Positions 18,561-26,857 of a stretch of 64,000 nucleotides of DNA are shown piece by piece (the stretch's first letter is position 1; the number at the start of each line of letters is the position of its first letter). This DNA comes from Fibrisoma montanum. GTDB lineage: Bacteria > Bacteroidota > Bacteroidia > Cytophagales > Spirosomataceae. A program made the position numbers and the translations under genes. Under the pieces are notes generated by a model. The model searched no databases. It was not told where the DNA came from and worked only from the letters and a program-made list of their open reading frames with translations. The stretch is taken from the NCBI RefSeq assembly GCF_003583365.1, contig NZ_QXED01000005.1, positions 248,001 through 312,000 on the forward strand. Direction: 5' to 3'.

Positions 18561-21251
18561 TTATTCAGAACGTAAGGACTTGACTGGGTTCATCAGGGCG
18601 GCTTTGATACTCTGAAAGCTGACCGTCAGCAAGGCAATACCAATGGCTGCTATGCCCGCCAGCGCAAACATCCACCACTCGATATCAATCTTGTAGGCAA
18701 ATCCCCGGAGCCAGCGATTCATGGCATACCAGGCCACCGGCGACGCCAAAATGAGGGCAATCAACACAGGCTTCAAAAAGTCGGTCGATAGCAAGGCAAC
18801 AATGTTGGTCACTGATGCACCCAGTACCTTCCGAACGCCAATTTCTTTGGTGCGCTGCTCGGCACTGAAGGTGGCCAGACCAAACAGGCCCAGGCAGGCC
18901 ACGAAGATGGTCAGCCCGGCGAAAAGGCTCAGGATACGTCCCGTTTTCACTTCGGCCTCATACATGGACTGGTATTTCTCATCCATGAACCCGTAGCGGA
19001 ACGGTTCGTCCGTGTTGAAGCCTGTCCAACGCTCCTGCACCGATGCCAGCAAACCGGCCACGTCTTTCGTTCGGGTTTTGACAAGGATACAGCCCGAATT
19101 CGTGCTGTTGAACATCACCATTGGGGCAATGCGCTCGTGTAGCGACCGGAAATGGAAATCGCGTACTACGCCGATGACTTCGTAGGTCCGGTCGGTGTCG
19201 CGTTGCCCATTTATGGACGGCAGGAGTAACTTACGACCCAGCGCCTGATTTCCCCACCCGAAATGTCGGGCCGCTGTTTCATTGATAATGACGCCAAAAC
19301 CGTCTGTTTGGTTAGCTGCCGAGAAGTTGCGGCCGGCAGCTAGTTTCATACCCAGTGTTGGCAGGTACTGGTCGTCTATGCCGAACAAAGCCAGACGCGT
19401 TAACTGCCGGGCATTCCCCTCCGGCTGCATACTAACCAGCCCCACGTTGTAGCGGGTATTCGGCAGGAACGCCGATACGCTGGCGTTCACTACACGGGCA
19501 TCCTGCGCCAGTTGCTGACGCAATACGGCTTCGTTTTTACCCAACGCCGACGTGCCTTCCAGAATCAGTACCTGCTCTTTGTCGTAACCGAGCTTAATGT
19601 CCTGAATATAGCTCAATTGCCGGTACACCACCGTTGTACCAATCATCAGGCTAATCGACACGAAAAACTGAACTACTACCAGACTGCTGCGTAGCCCGAT
19701 GCTGGTGCGACCATTGGCAACGCGCAGGGCATTGGCTCCGCCTTTGAGAATCGCAATGGGATTAAACGACGACAGGAAAAACGCGGGGTAGCTACCCGCC
19801 AGCAGACTCACTACCAGCCCAAACCCGAGCAAGGCAGGCAGTATCCATGGAGTCTGTACCATATCCAGTCGCAACGCCTTTCCCGACAATTCGTTGAACA
19901 GCGGCAGTACCAGATAAACAAGGCCCACGGCCAGCGTCAGCGCCAGTCCGGTGAGCAGCATCGACTCCACCAGAAACTGCCCGACCAGCTTGCCCTTTTC
20001 CGAACCCAGCGCCTTGCGAATACCCACTTCCTTAGCGCGTTTGGATGCCCCGGCGGTACTCAGGTTCATGAAATTGATGCAGGCCAGCAGCAGCATGAAC
20101 ACTGCAATAGCGCCAAAAATGTACACGTACCGTACATCGCCACCCGGTTCCAGTTCGGTTTCAGGTTTGAGGTCCGAATGCAGGTGAATGTCTGTCATTG
20201 GTTGCAGAAACAGGCCTACATCGTTGCCTTGCTCGCGAAACTGCGCCAAACTGATACCCGTCATCTGCTTCAGAGCTGGCCCCATGTACGTATCTACGAT
20301 TCGCGGCAGTTTGGCTTCCAGTTTATGATAATCGTACCCTTCGGGCAGCAGCAGGTAGGTAAAGAAGTTAGAGATTAACCAGTTTGCCTGATTGGCTTCA
20401 GGTAAAGTCGCCATGGAACCCAGCACGTCGAAGTGAACATGCGAGTTGGTGGGTACTTCGGCGAACACGCCCGTGACGGTATAATTCGTCTGTCGGGCTT
20501 TAACGGTCAGCACCTTACCGATGGGGTCGTCGTTACCAAAATACTTCTGCGCGGTGGCCGACGAGATAACAAGCGTATTGGGCTGCGACAGGGCGGTTCG
20601 GGTATCACCCTTTATGAGCGGCAGAGTGAACACCTGAAAGAACGTGGAGTCGGCAAAGTAGAACCGCTCTTCCTTGAATTCGTTGTCGCCATACGCAAAA
20701 CGCGTTGCCTCACCAGACCGTATGCGGGTAGTTGCCTGCACCTCCGGAAAGGTGGATTCAAGCGTTTTTGCGACCAGCGGCATCACGTTGGCCTCGCGCA
20801 TCTTCTCGCCGTTCATGGTGCCCTTGAACACGACACGCACAATCCGATCCGCTTTTTCATTATAACGGTCGTAGCTCAGCTCGTCAAAAACAAACAGGCT
20901 GATGAGAATGCATGTGGCCAGACCTATGGATAATCCGACGATGTTAATGGCCGAAAAAGCCCGATTTCGGTTGAGGTTACGCCAGGCGATGGTGAAATAA
21001 TTACGTAGCATATCAGGACTCAGTAAAAAAGGAGGAGGATATTCTCTTGCTTGTTTTGATTTGGCCAGGGGCCGTAGTAACCTCAGTGCGTTCAGACAAT
21101 AGCGCCAGTCGGCCCGCCGTTTGCCCACCGTCCTGACCCAGTAGTGGTACAGTTCCAGCAGGTCGCCCTGCACGTCTTCGCGGGTGTCAGGGTGGCCCCA
21201 CCAGGTTAGCAGTTGGGTGGCCCAGTGCGGTGGTTTCGTAGCGTTTGGCAT
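18561..21251 (-). CDS. FtsX/MacB-type permease with prefix domain, run B gene 1
   Basis: Predicted 896 residues, first permease after padR2. It starts MPNATKPPHWATQLL, with the run B prefix (HPDTREDVQGDLLELYHYWV), core from MLRNYFTIAWRNL, and TM1 near 113-132. The FtsX motif NFMNLSTAGASKRAKEVGIRK is near 387, followed by GSEKGKLVGQFLVES. TM5 is near 520-541 (QFFVSISLMIGTTVV), and the C-terminal block from about 779 (FVACLGLFGLATFSAEQ) ends NPVKSLRSE. DNA at 20987-21080, covering the prefix-core linker, almost repeats 15419-15510 two genes further on, so the module has been copied within the run. Both FtsX halves are intact. Partner ATPase not present locally. Confidence 0.93.
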   Translation of the reverse strand: MPNATKPPHWATQLLTWWGHPDTREDVQGDLLELYHYWVRTVGKRRADWRYCLNALRLLRPLAKSKQAREYPPPFLLSPDMLRNYFTIAWRNLNRNRAFSAINIVGLSIGLATCILISLFVFDELSYDRYNEKADRIVRVVFKGTMNGEKMREANVMPLVAKTLESTFPEVQATTRIRSGEATRFAYGDNEFKEERFYFADSTFFQVFTLPLIKGDTRTALSQPNTLVISSATAQKYFGNDDPIGKVLTVKARQTNYTVTGVFAEVPTNSHVHFDVLGSMATLPEANQANWLISNFFTYLLLPEGYDYHKLEAKLPRIVDTYMGPALKQMTGISLAQFREQGNDVGLFLQPMTDIHLHSDLKPETELEPGGDVRYVYIFGAIAVFMLLLACINFMNLSTAGASKRAKEVGIRKALGSEKGKLVGQFLVESMLLTGLALTLAVGLVYLVLPLFNELSGKALRLDMVQTPWILPALLGFGLVVSLLAGSYPAFFLSSFNPIAILKGGANALRVANGRTSIGLRSSLVVVQFFVSISLMIGTTVVYRQLSYIQDIKLGYDKEQVLILEGTSALGKNEAVLRQQLAQDARVVNASVSAFLPNTRYNVGLVSMQPEGNARQLTRLALFGIDDQYLPTLGMKLAAGRNFSAANQTDGFGVIINETAARHFGWGNQALGRKLLLPSINGQRDTDRTYEVIGVVRDFHFRSLHERIAPMVMFNSTNSGCILVKTRTKDVAGLLASVQERWTGFNTDEPFRYGFMDEKYQSMYEAEVKTGRILSLFAGLTIFVACLGLFGLATFSAEQRTKEIGVRKVLGASVTNIVALLSTDFLKPVLIALILASPVAWYAMNRWLRGFAYKIDIEWWMFALAGIAAIGIALLTVSFQSIKAALMNPVKSLRSE

Positions 21252-21272
21252 AGGGTTGTGGGCGAGGGGCGA

Positions 21273-21326
21273 GGGGCTTAGGGCGTGGGGGCTAGGAGTT
21301 ACCCCATGCCCCCGGCCCCAAGCCCC
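21273..21326. repeat. GC-rich intergenic inverted repeat (copy 6)
   Basis: Arms 21273-21283 and 21316-21326 pair over 11 bases with one mismatch. The loop contains GTTACCCCATG. It separates padR2 from its first permease. This is the weakest stem of the family. Confidence 0.6.
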
Positions 21327-21333
21327 AAGCTAT

Positions 21334-21672
21334 TTATCCAGTAATCAGTTGGAGGGTTTGCGGAGGCAGTGAACGCCACAACTCCTCGCGGACTTGTTTG
21401 ACGTCCCGTAACGCTTTTCGTCCGGCGGCCGTGACCGTAAAAAACCGTTTCCGCCGACCACCGCGCTCGGCTGTGGCCCCACCCATGCGCGAAGCCAGAA
21501 AGCCTTTCTCCTCCAGACGTTGGAGGGTCGTATGGACCGTACTGAAGCCGACAGACCGGCCGGTTTTCTGCTCGATTTCCTGCGTGACGGTTACGCCATA
21601 GGCTTCTTCGTCGAGGATGGCGACGGTCAGCATGACTACTTCTTCAAACTCTCCCAGAAAGGCTCGTTTCAT
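21334..21672 (-). CDS. PadR-family transcriptional regulator (padR2), head of run B
   Basis: 112 residues from ATG 21672 (MKRAFLGEFEEVV). The frame stays open upstream to 21819, but that 49-residue extension would run through the sigma54-like element and into the tripartite site, and it is absent from the other two PadR proteins. The internal start is therefore chosen. The winged-helix features match padR1 and padR3: LGEFEEVVMLTVAILDEEAYG, STVHTTLQRLEEKGFLASRMGG, ERGGRRKRFFTVT. The permease gene starts 82 bp downstream, after GC-rich repeat 6. Probable local regulator of run B. Effector unknown. Confidence 0.9.
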   Translation of the reverse strand: MKRAFLGEFEEVVMLTVAILDEEAYGVTVTQEIEQKTGRSVGFSTVHTTLQRLEEKGFLASRMGGATAERGGRRKRFFTVTAAGRKALRDVKQVREELWRSLPPQTLQLITG

Positions 21673-21701
21673 GGCTTCGGCATTTTCTCCGATAATGCCG
21701 A

Positions 21702-21716
21702 ACAAATGCGGTGCCA
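21702..21716 (-). promoter_or_regulatory. Sigma54-like -24/-12 promoter of padR2
   Basis: The minus strand reads TGGCACCGCATTTGT, with -24/-12 spacing identical to the elements before padR1 and padR3. It is 29 bp from the chosen padR2 start. The -12 element is TTGT rather than TTGC. Confidence 0.68.
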
Positions 21717-21781
21717 ACCGGGCAGAAAGGCCCCGAAAGCCATAAAACAGCCCTTTTAGGCCAAACGGCGCTTGATGGGGT

Positions 21782-21818
21782 TGTCCGCTTTTGGACACTG
21801 ACCGTACCGAAACGGACA
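21782..21818. promoter_or_regulatory. Tripartite TGTCC/GGACA site upstream of padR2 (putative enhancer)
   Basis: TGTCC 21782-21786, N6, GGACA 21793-21797, N16, GGACA 21814-21818. Spacing is identical to the other two copies although the intervening bases differ. The gap to the -24/-12 element is 65 bp. Confidence 0.7.
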
Positions 21819-21847
21819 AGTCAGCCCAGGCCTGGGCCGACTTGTCC
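21814..21847. promoter_or_regulatory. 34-bp near-perfect palindrome overlapping the padR2 tripartite site
   Basis: GGACAAGTC, one base, GCCCAGGCCTGGGC, one base, GACTTGTCC: each half pairs with the other apart from one mismatched pair. It starts at the third GGACA half-site and ends with a fourth inverted half-site (TGTCC). It may be an extended operator or the terminator of run C, whose last gene stops at 21910. Confidence 0.55.
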
Positions 21848-21909
21848 GCAGTAAACAGAGCAGGTTGTCGGTGGAATAGAACGGAAAGCGGTTGGGGTTG
21901 AACGGGCGG

Positions 21910-24318
21910 TTATTCCGTCCGGATTGACTTTACCGGATTGGCCAGGGCGGCTTTGATCACCTGCAAACTGATGACTACGCTCGTCAGTATAGCCAGCAGC
22001 ACGCCAACCTGCACAAACGGTTGCCAGTTGATTGGCGTGTGGTAGGCGTAGTCGGCCAGCCAGTCCGAAATTACCAGATACGCGAGGGGCCAGGCAATGC
22101 CGTTGGCGATACCCATAAGCCAGACGTATTCCCGCAGGAACAAGGTCACGATGCTGGGCACCGATGCACCGAGTACCTTCCGAATACCAACTTCCCGGGT
22201 CCGGCGGGCTACGCTCAGCGACACCAGGCCAAGTACACCCAGGACGACAATCAGAAGCGCGAGACCGGTGGCAACGTAAGCGGCTTTTTCGAGCTGCAAC
22301 TCAGTTTGATACAGCTTTTGCAACGTCTGGTCCATGAATGCGTAATCGAACGGGGCGTCGGGGAAGAGCTTTTGCCAGGTCTGTTCAATGGCCGCTATTG
22401 TTGGTTGTGTGTTGCCCGGAGCGATTCGGAAGGAGAAAAAGCGGTAGAGGGGGCGGGTCTCAACGTGCAGCAGGGCCAATGGGGTAATGGCCTGGTGCAT
22501 CGAGCCCACGTGAAAGTTCTGAACAACGCCCCGGATCTCGAACCGACGGGGGCTGCCCTGGAAACGAACTCCCCGGCCAACGGCTGATTGTGGATTCGCA
22601 AACCCCAGTACCCGCGCGGCCGCTTCGTTGATGACCACACTCGTTGAGTCGTAGTTACCCTGACCGTAGTGAAAAAAGCGTCCGCTTTTCAGAGCAATCC
22701 GGTACGTTTGGGCGAAGTATTCATCGGTGGTCATAAGGTTGACACTAACGGCCCCGGTTGAGTCCTTGCCTTCGGGATACAAATTGCCGCTGTTGCCGAC
22801 ATTGCCGTTGGGTATCTCGAACGAAAGACTCGCCGAACGGATACCCGGCAGTCGGGCGAACTGATCGCGGGCGGCTTCCATCCGGGCGACGCCTTCTTTT
22901 GACCAGGTTCGGGGGAGCGACGATACAGTCAGTACGGCTTCTTTCTTGAAACCAAGATCCGTGTTGAAGAAATAGGCAATCTGGCGGGAAACAACGACTG
23001 CACCAATGAATACAAAAACGGCGATGCTGAACTGAACCGTGACCAGTCCGCGACGAAAAAGCACACCCTCCCGGGCTGATTTGCCTTTGCCTCTGAGCGA
23101 GTCGACCGACGAGTAGGCGGACAGGTGCAGGGCCGGGTAGCCGCCCGCCAGACCGCCAATCCCCAGTACCATCACCAGCAGCAGCCAACTGTACTGCCAG
23201 GGGAGTTGAGTCAGCGACGGAACGGGTTTGCCGACGACCTCATTGAACAGGGGTCGGAAAACAAAATACAGCGCTATTGAGAAGAGCGTAGCGACCATCG
23301 TCAGGACAAGCGCTTCCAGCAAAAACTGGGCGGTTAACTGCCGGCGGAGTCCCCCCAGCACTTTACGCACGCCGATTTCCCGCAGCCGGGACGACGAGCT
23401 GCCCATCGAAATGTTGACGAAGTTGACCACCGCCATCAGGAGAATAAATACGGCTACGGCCGCCAACGTAATGATCATCTTGCCCACCAGGCCGTTGTTA
23501 CTTTGCAGGTAAAAGTCGGTCAGGGGCGTAACATAAGCTGTCAGGTTTTGTCGGATCTCGGCCGGGGTGTTGGTCGCGATCAGGTGAGCGAGGGGCTTCT
23601 CCAGATCGGCCGGCGTTACGCCCGGTTGCAGTTCGACATAGTTGACAATGTATGGGTTGAGCCACGAATCCAGCGTGGCGCCAAAGTAGGGGAGCGCCCC
23701 GGCCGCCATGAAGATTTCATTGTCTTCGGGCAGCAGCTGCCATACCGAATTAGGAGGTAACGGTTTCAATACGCCCGTAACGATAAACGCCTGCCGACCC
23801 TGCTGTGGCGTTTCGACGGTCAGGGATTGGTTGAGCACATCGGTTGTTCCGAACAGCTTGAGGGCTTTGGCTTCGGTCATGACGATGGCGTTGGGGCCGG
23901 TCAGCGCCGTTTTTGGATCGCCGTGCAGCAGGTCAAAACCAAACATGGTCAGCAGGGTGGAGTCGCCAATCTGGATAGACTCCCGAAAATGGCGATTGCC
24001 CGTTGAGACGGTGGCCCCTACGCCGTGGAAGCGGTAATAGTTGGCAACCAGGGTGGGGTACTGCGCCGTCAGGGCCGGCCCCATTGGCGCCAGTGTCGTA
24101 ATAGGCATTCCCATATTATCCTCCTTCCATCGGCTCTGGACAATGCACTGCTGACCGGCATTGCGCAGCCGTTGATTGACCTGGTACTCACCCCAGATGT
24201 AGCTGCCGATCAGCAGGGTAAAGGTGATCCCGACGGCCAGACCGATGATGTTCAGAAGGGAGTAAAATTTGCGACGGAGCAGGTTCCGCCAGGCGATTTT
24301 GAAGTAGCTGCGAAGCAT
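21910..24318 (-). CDS. FtsX/MacB-type permease without prefix, run C gene 4 (divergent)
   Basis: 802 residues starting directly at the core (MLRSYFKIAWRNL), so no prefix domain. TM1 is near 21-42 (IIGLAVGITFTLLIGSY). The first periplasmic domain is rich in Gly/Ser and short motifs. The FtsX motif is altered (VVNFVNISMGSSSSRLREIGVRK, near 293). TM5 is near 423-444 (QFSIAVFVFIGAVVV). The C-terminal block from about 686 reads VVLGVLGLVSLSVARRTREVGIRK rather than FISCLGLFGLA, and ends NPVKSIRTE. It is the most diverged permease in the window. It sits after an exceptionally long perfect hairpin (24341-24404) and is last in run C, just before the padR2 control region. Membrane component of unknown specificity. 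Confidence 0.92.
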   Translation of the reverse strand: MLRSYFKIAWRNLLRRKFYSLLNIIGLAVGITFTLLIGSYIWGEYQVNQRLRNAGQQCIVQSRWKEDNMGMPITTLAPMGPALTAQYPTLVANYYRFHGVGATVSTGNRHFRESIQIGDSTLLTMFGFDLLHGDPKTALTGPNAIVMTEAKALKLFGTTDVLNQSLTVETPQQGRQAFIVTGVLKPLPPNSVWQLLPEDNEIFMAAGALPYFGATLDSWLNPYIVNYVELQPGVTPADLEKPLAHLIATNTPAEIRQNLTAYVTPLTDFYLQSNNGLVGKMIITLAAVAVFILLMAVVNFVNISMGSSSSRLREIGVRKVLGGLRRQLTAQFLLEALVLTMVATLFSIALYFVFRPLFNEVVGKPVPSLTQLPWQYSWLLLVMVLGIGGLAGGYPALHLSAYSSVDSLRGKGKSAREGVLFRRGLVTVQFSIAVFVFIGAVVVSRQIAYFFNTDLGFKKEAVLTVSSLPRTWSKEGVARMEAARDQFARLPGIRSASLSFEIPNGNVGNSGNLYPEGKDSTGAVSVNLMTTDEYFAQTYRIALKSGRFFHYGQGNYDSTSVVINEAAARVLGFANPQSAVGRGVRFQGSPRRFEIRGVVQNFHVGSMHQAITPLALLHVETRPLYRFFSFRIAPGNTQPTIAAIEQTWQKLFPDAPFDYAFMDQTLQKLYQTELQLEKAAYVATGLALLIVVLGVLGLVSLSVARRTREVGIRKVLGASVPSIVTLFLREYVWLMGIANGIAWPLAYLVISDWLADYAYHTPINWQPFVQVGVLLAILTSVVISLQVIKAALANPVKSIRTE

Positions 24319-24340
24319 AGTTGTATGGGTATGAGTATGA

Positions 24341-24404
24341 GGCTTGGGGCAAAGGGCGTGGGGCTGGGGGTGGGTTTGTTACCCCACGCCCTTTGCCCCA
24401 AGCC
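24341..24404. repeat. GC-rich intergenic inverted repeat (copy 7), perfect 23-bp stem
   Basis: Arms 24341-24363 and 24382-24404 are perfectly complementary over 23 bases around an 18-nt loop containing TTGTTA. It occupies most of the 91-bp gap between two run C permeases. It is the strongest uninterrupted stem I found. Confidence 0.92.
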
Positions 24405-24409
24405 CAGGG

Positions 24410-26764
24410 CTATTCAGTTCGTAAACTCGTCACTGGATTCGCCAGGGCGGCTTTGATGCTTTGGAAGCTTACCGTTGCCAGGGCAATGCTGATCGCCAGT
24501 AGACCCGCCACGGCGAATACCCACCAGGCAATATCTACCTTATAAGCGAAGTCCTGCAGCCACTGATTCATGGCGTACCAGGCCAGCGGTGATGCCACCA
24601 CAATGGCAATCAGTACCAGTTTCAGCGTGTCTTTCGACAGTAGGGCGACGATACTGGTTACGCTGGCACCCAGCACTTTGCGAATGCCGATTTCTTTCGT
24701 GCGCTGTTCGGCGGTATACGTTGTCAGGCCGAACAGCCCGAGGCACGACACGAGTACAGTCAGTACCGCAAATCCGTCGAAAAGTGTCATCATAAGCCGG
24801 TCTTTGCGGTATTGGGCGTCTACTGATTCATCCAGGAATGAGTAGTCGAAAGGAATATTCGGATAATGTTCCTTCCAGGCAGCCTGTACGATCGGCAGGT
24901 GTTCCGGCTGAAGTTTCAGCGTCAGGCTGGCTGGCGGGAACGTGTTGTAGATCAGCACCAGCGGCTCGACCGGACTGTGCAGCGACCGGTAATTGAAGTT
25001 CCTGACCACCCCAATCACCTTGCCCTTGTGCATGAAGCCTTCTATAGCCTGCCCAACGGCCTGCTGCCAGCCCGCCATCCTGACAAAGGCTTCGTTCACC
25101 AGAAAGCCCCCCGTCCGGTCAGCCTCCGACGTATTGGTCAGATTACGCCCGCTGATTATCTTCATGTTCAGCAGGGGAACAAACCGTTCATCAATGAAGA
25201 AGTAGTTGCTGGTAACCTCGCGTTTCTTTCCGTTCGCGCGGAAGAATGTAGTACCGACTGGTAGTATGGCGTCGGGCTGTAGCCCTGAACCAAGGGTTAC
25301 GTCGGTAATTTCGCTACGCTGCCGCAATGTATTCGCCAACGCTGGTGCCAGAGTCCGGGCCAGTGAATCGTCGGGTAGGGGAACGGTCAGGACCTGGTTG
25401 CTCGAAAAGCCCAGCGACAGGCGTTGCAGGTAGTTCATCTGGCTACGGATAACCACCACGCCGACAATCATGGCGACGGTAAGGGTGAATTGAAACACAG
25501 TTATGCTTCGGCGCAGCCATAGCCCTGTGCCGAAATGCCCGAACCGTCCGCGCAGTACGTTCGCTGAGTCATAGCCGGAGAGCACGAAAGCGGGATACAG
25601 GCCACCCAGGACCGTTGTGACCAGTATGGACACAGCCGCCATCAATAACCCATCGGTCCAGTGGATCGAAAGCCGTATCTGCAGCAACGTATTGAAGTAC
25701 GGAACAGCGACAACCAGAAGCCCGACCGCCAGACTGACGGCCAGCAGACTGAGCAGCAACGATTCTGACAGAAACTGCCCAATTAGTTGACTGCGCACGG
25801 CTCCGTTGGCTTTGCGAATGCCTACCTCTTTAGCGCGGCTGGTCGCCCGGGCAGTGAGCAGATTGATGTAATTCAGAATGGCGATGGCGAACACAAAAGC
25901 GGCCAGGAACGCAAACAGATAGCCGTACTGGCGGTTGCCCTTGGGGGTATCAGCCATCTTGCCCTGACTAAAATGCACATCGGCCAACGGCTCCGCCTGA
26001 AACCGGACCGCGTAGCCCTCGGCTCCCATCCGCTTGAATTCCGGTTGAATGTACGTCTGGCTGAGCAAGGCCAGTTTCTGCTCAAACGCCCGAAGGTTCG
26101 GCTGGTTCCGAAACAGCACAAACGTGTAGGCTGGAAAGTCTTCGCCTAACCAGGAAGTGGAGGTCGAAAAGTCTTTATGTAATAGGGCGCTAATGTGCAA
26201 GTCAGTGTTGGAGGGTAAGTCCGCAATCACGCCCGTGATCCGGTACGTTGTCTTGTTGCATTGGAAGAGTTCACCCAGCGCATTGGTTTGACCTACGTAC
26301 TTTCGGGCAAACGACTCAGTCACCACGGCGCTGTTGGGCCTGGTTAAAGCCCCAAGCGGATCACCGGCCAGAAACTCGTACGAAAAAGCGTTGAAGGCAT
26401 CCGAGTCGGTGTAGAATACGTCGGGCTGATTAAACAGCTTGTCACCATACCGAACCGTAGCCGATAGTGGTTCAAAGCGCACAGCCGCTTCCACTTCCGG
26501 GTAATTCTGCCTGAGGACGCTGGCCAACAGAATCGGGCAGGACGCCACGGACATCGGCGCTTCGGGTGTTTTCAGGCTGGTCGTAATCCGCACAATCCGA
26601 TCGGCCTTGCTGTGATAGCCGTCGAAGGTAAACTCGTGCTTTACGTACAGAAACATGAGCAGACAGGCGGCTAACCCAACGGCGAGTCCTCCAATGGTTA
26701 AAGCGGTGTAAAGCCGGTTTCGGCGCAGGGTCCGCCAGGCGATTTTAAGGTAGTTGCGAAGCAT
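24410..26764 (-). CDS. FtsX/MacB-type permease without prefix, run C gene 3
   Basis: 784 residues from ATG 26764 (MLRNYLKIAWRTLRRN). An ATG at 26785 would add seven residues from inside the hairpin element and is disfavoured. TM1 is near 20-42, followed by a periplasmic domain. The FtsX motif ILNYINLLTARATSRAKEVGIRKANGA is near 295, with GQFLSESLLL after it. TM5 has FQFTLTVAMIVGVVVI, the second periplasmic domain ends before DRLMMTLFDGFAVL, and the C-terminal block has VSCLGLFGLTTYTAEQ ending NPVTSLRTE. The start segment (MLRNYLKIAWRTLRRNRLYT) is shared exactly with the next gene upstream, including its DNA, so the 5' ends have been homogenised. Confidence 0.93.
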   Translation of the reverse strand: MLRNYLKIAWRTLRRNRLYTALTIGGLAVGLAACLLMFLYVKHEFTFDGYHSKADRIVRITTSLKTPEAPMSVASCPILLASVLRQNYPEVEAAVRFEPLSATVRYGDKLFNQPDVFYTDSDAFNAFSYEFLAGDPLGALTRPNSAVVTESFARKYVGQTNALGELFQCNKTTYRITGVIADLPSNTDLHISALLHKDFSTSTSWLGEDFPAYTFVLFRNQPNLRAFEQKLALLSQTYIQPEFKRMGAEGYAVRFQAEPLADVHFSQGKMADTPKGNRQYGYLFAFLAAFVFAIAILNYINLLTARATSRAKEVGIRKANGAVRSQLIGQFLSESLLLSLLAVSLAVGLLVVAVPYFNTLLQIRLSIHWTDGLLMAAVSILVTTVLGGLYPAFVLSGYDSANVLRGRFGHFGTGLWLRRSITVFQFTLTVAMIVGVVVIRSQMNYLQRLSLGFSSNQVLTVPLPDDSLARTLAPALANTLRQRSEITDVTLGSGLQPDAILPVGTTFFRANGKKREVTSNYFFIDERFVPLLNMKIISGRNLTNTSEADRTGGFLVNEAFVRMAGWQQAVGQAIEGFMHKGKVIGVVRNFNYRSLHSPVEPLVLIYNTFPPASLTLKLQPEHLPIVQAAWKEHYPNIPFDYSFLDESVDAQYRKDRLMMTLFDGFAVLTVLVSCLGLFGLTTYTAEQRTKEIGIRKVLGASVTSIVALLSKDTLKLVLIAIVVASPLAWYAMNQWLQDFAYKVDIAWWVFAVAGLLAISIALATVSFQSIKAALANPVTSLRTE

Positions 26765-26780
26765 AGTTGTAGGGGCTTGG

Positions 26781-26857
26781 AGCAAAGGGCGTGGGGCAAG
26801 GGGCTGGGGGTGGGGGTGGGTTTGTTACCCCACGCCCATTGCCCCCAGCCCTTTGCT
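26781..26857. repeat. GC-rich intergenic inverted repeat (copy 8), 31-bp imperfect stem
   Basis: Arms 26781-26811 and 26827-26857 match at 26 of 31 positions with a 15-nt loop. The right arm reaches into the stop codon of the upstream permease (26856). The loop-proximal core is GTTACCCCA. Confidence 0.85.

Noticed and set aside
21673-21819. A longer PadR2 starting at 21819
   Set aside because: The extension would translate the promoter and part of the tripartite site and is missing in the other two PadR proteins.
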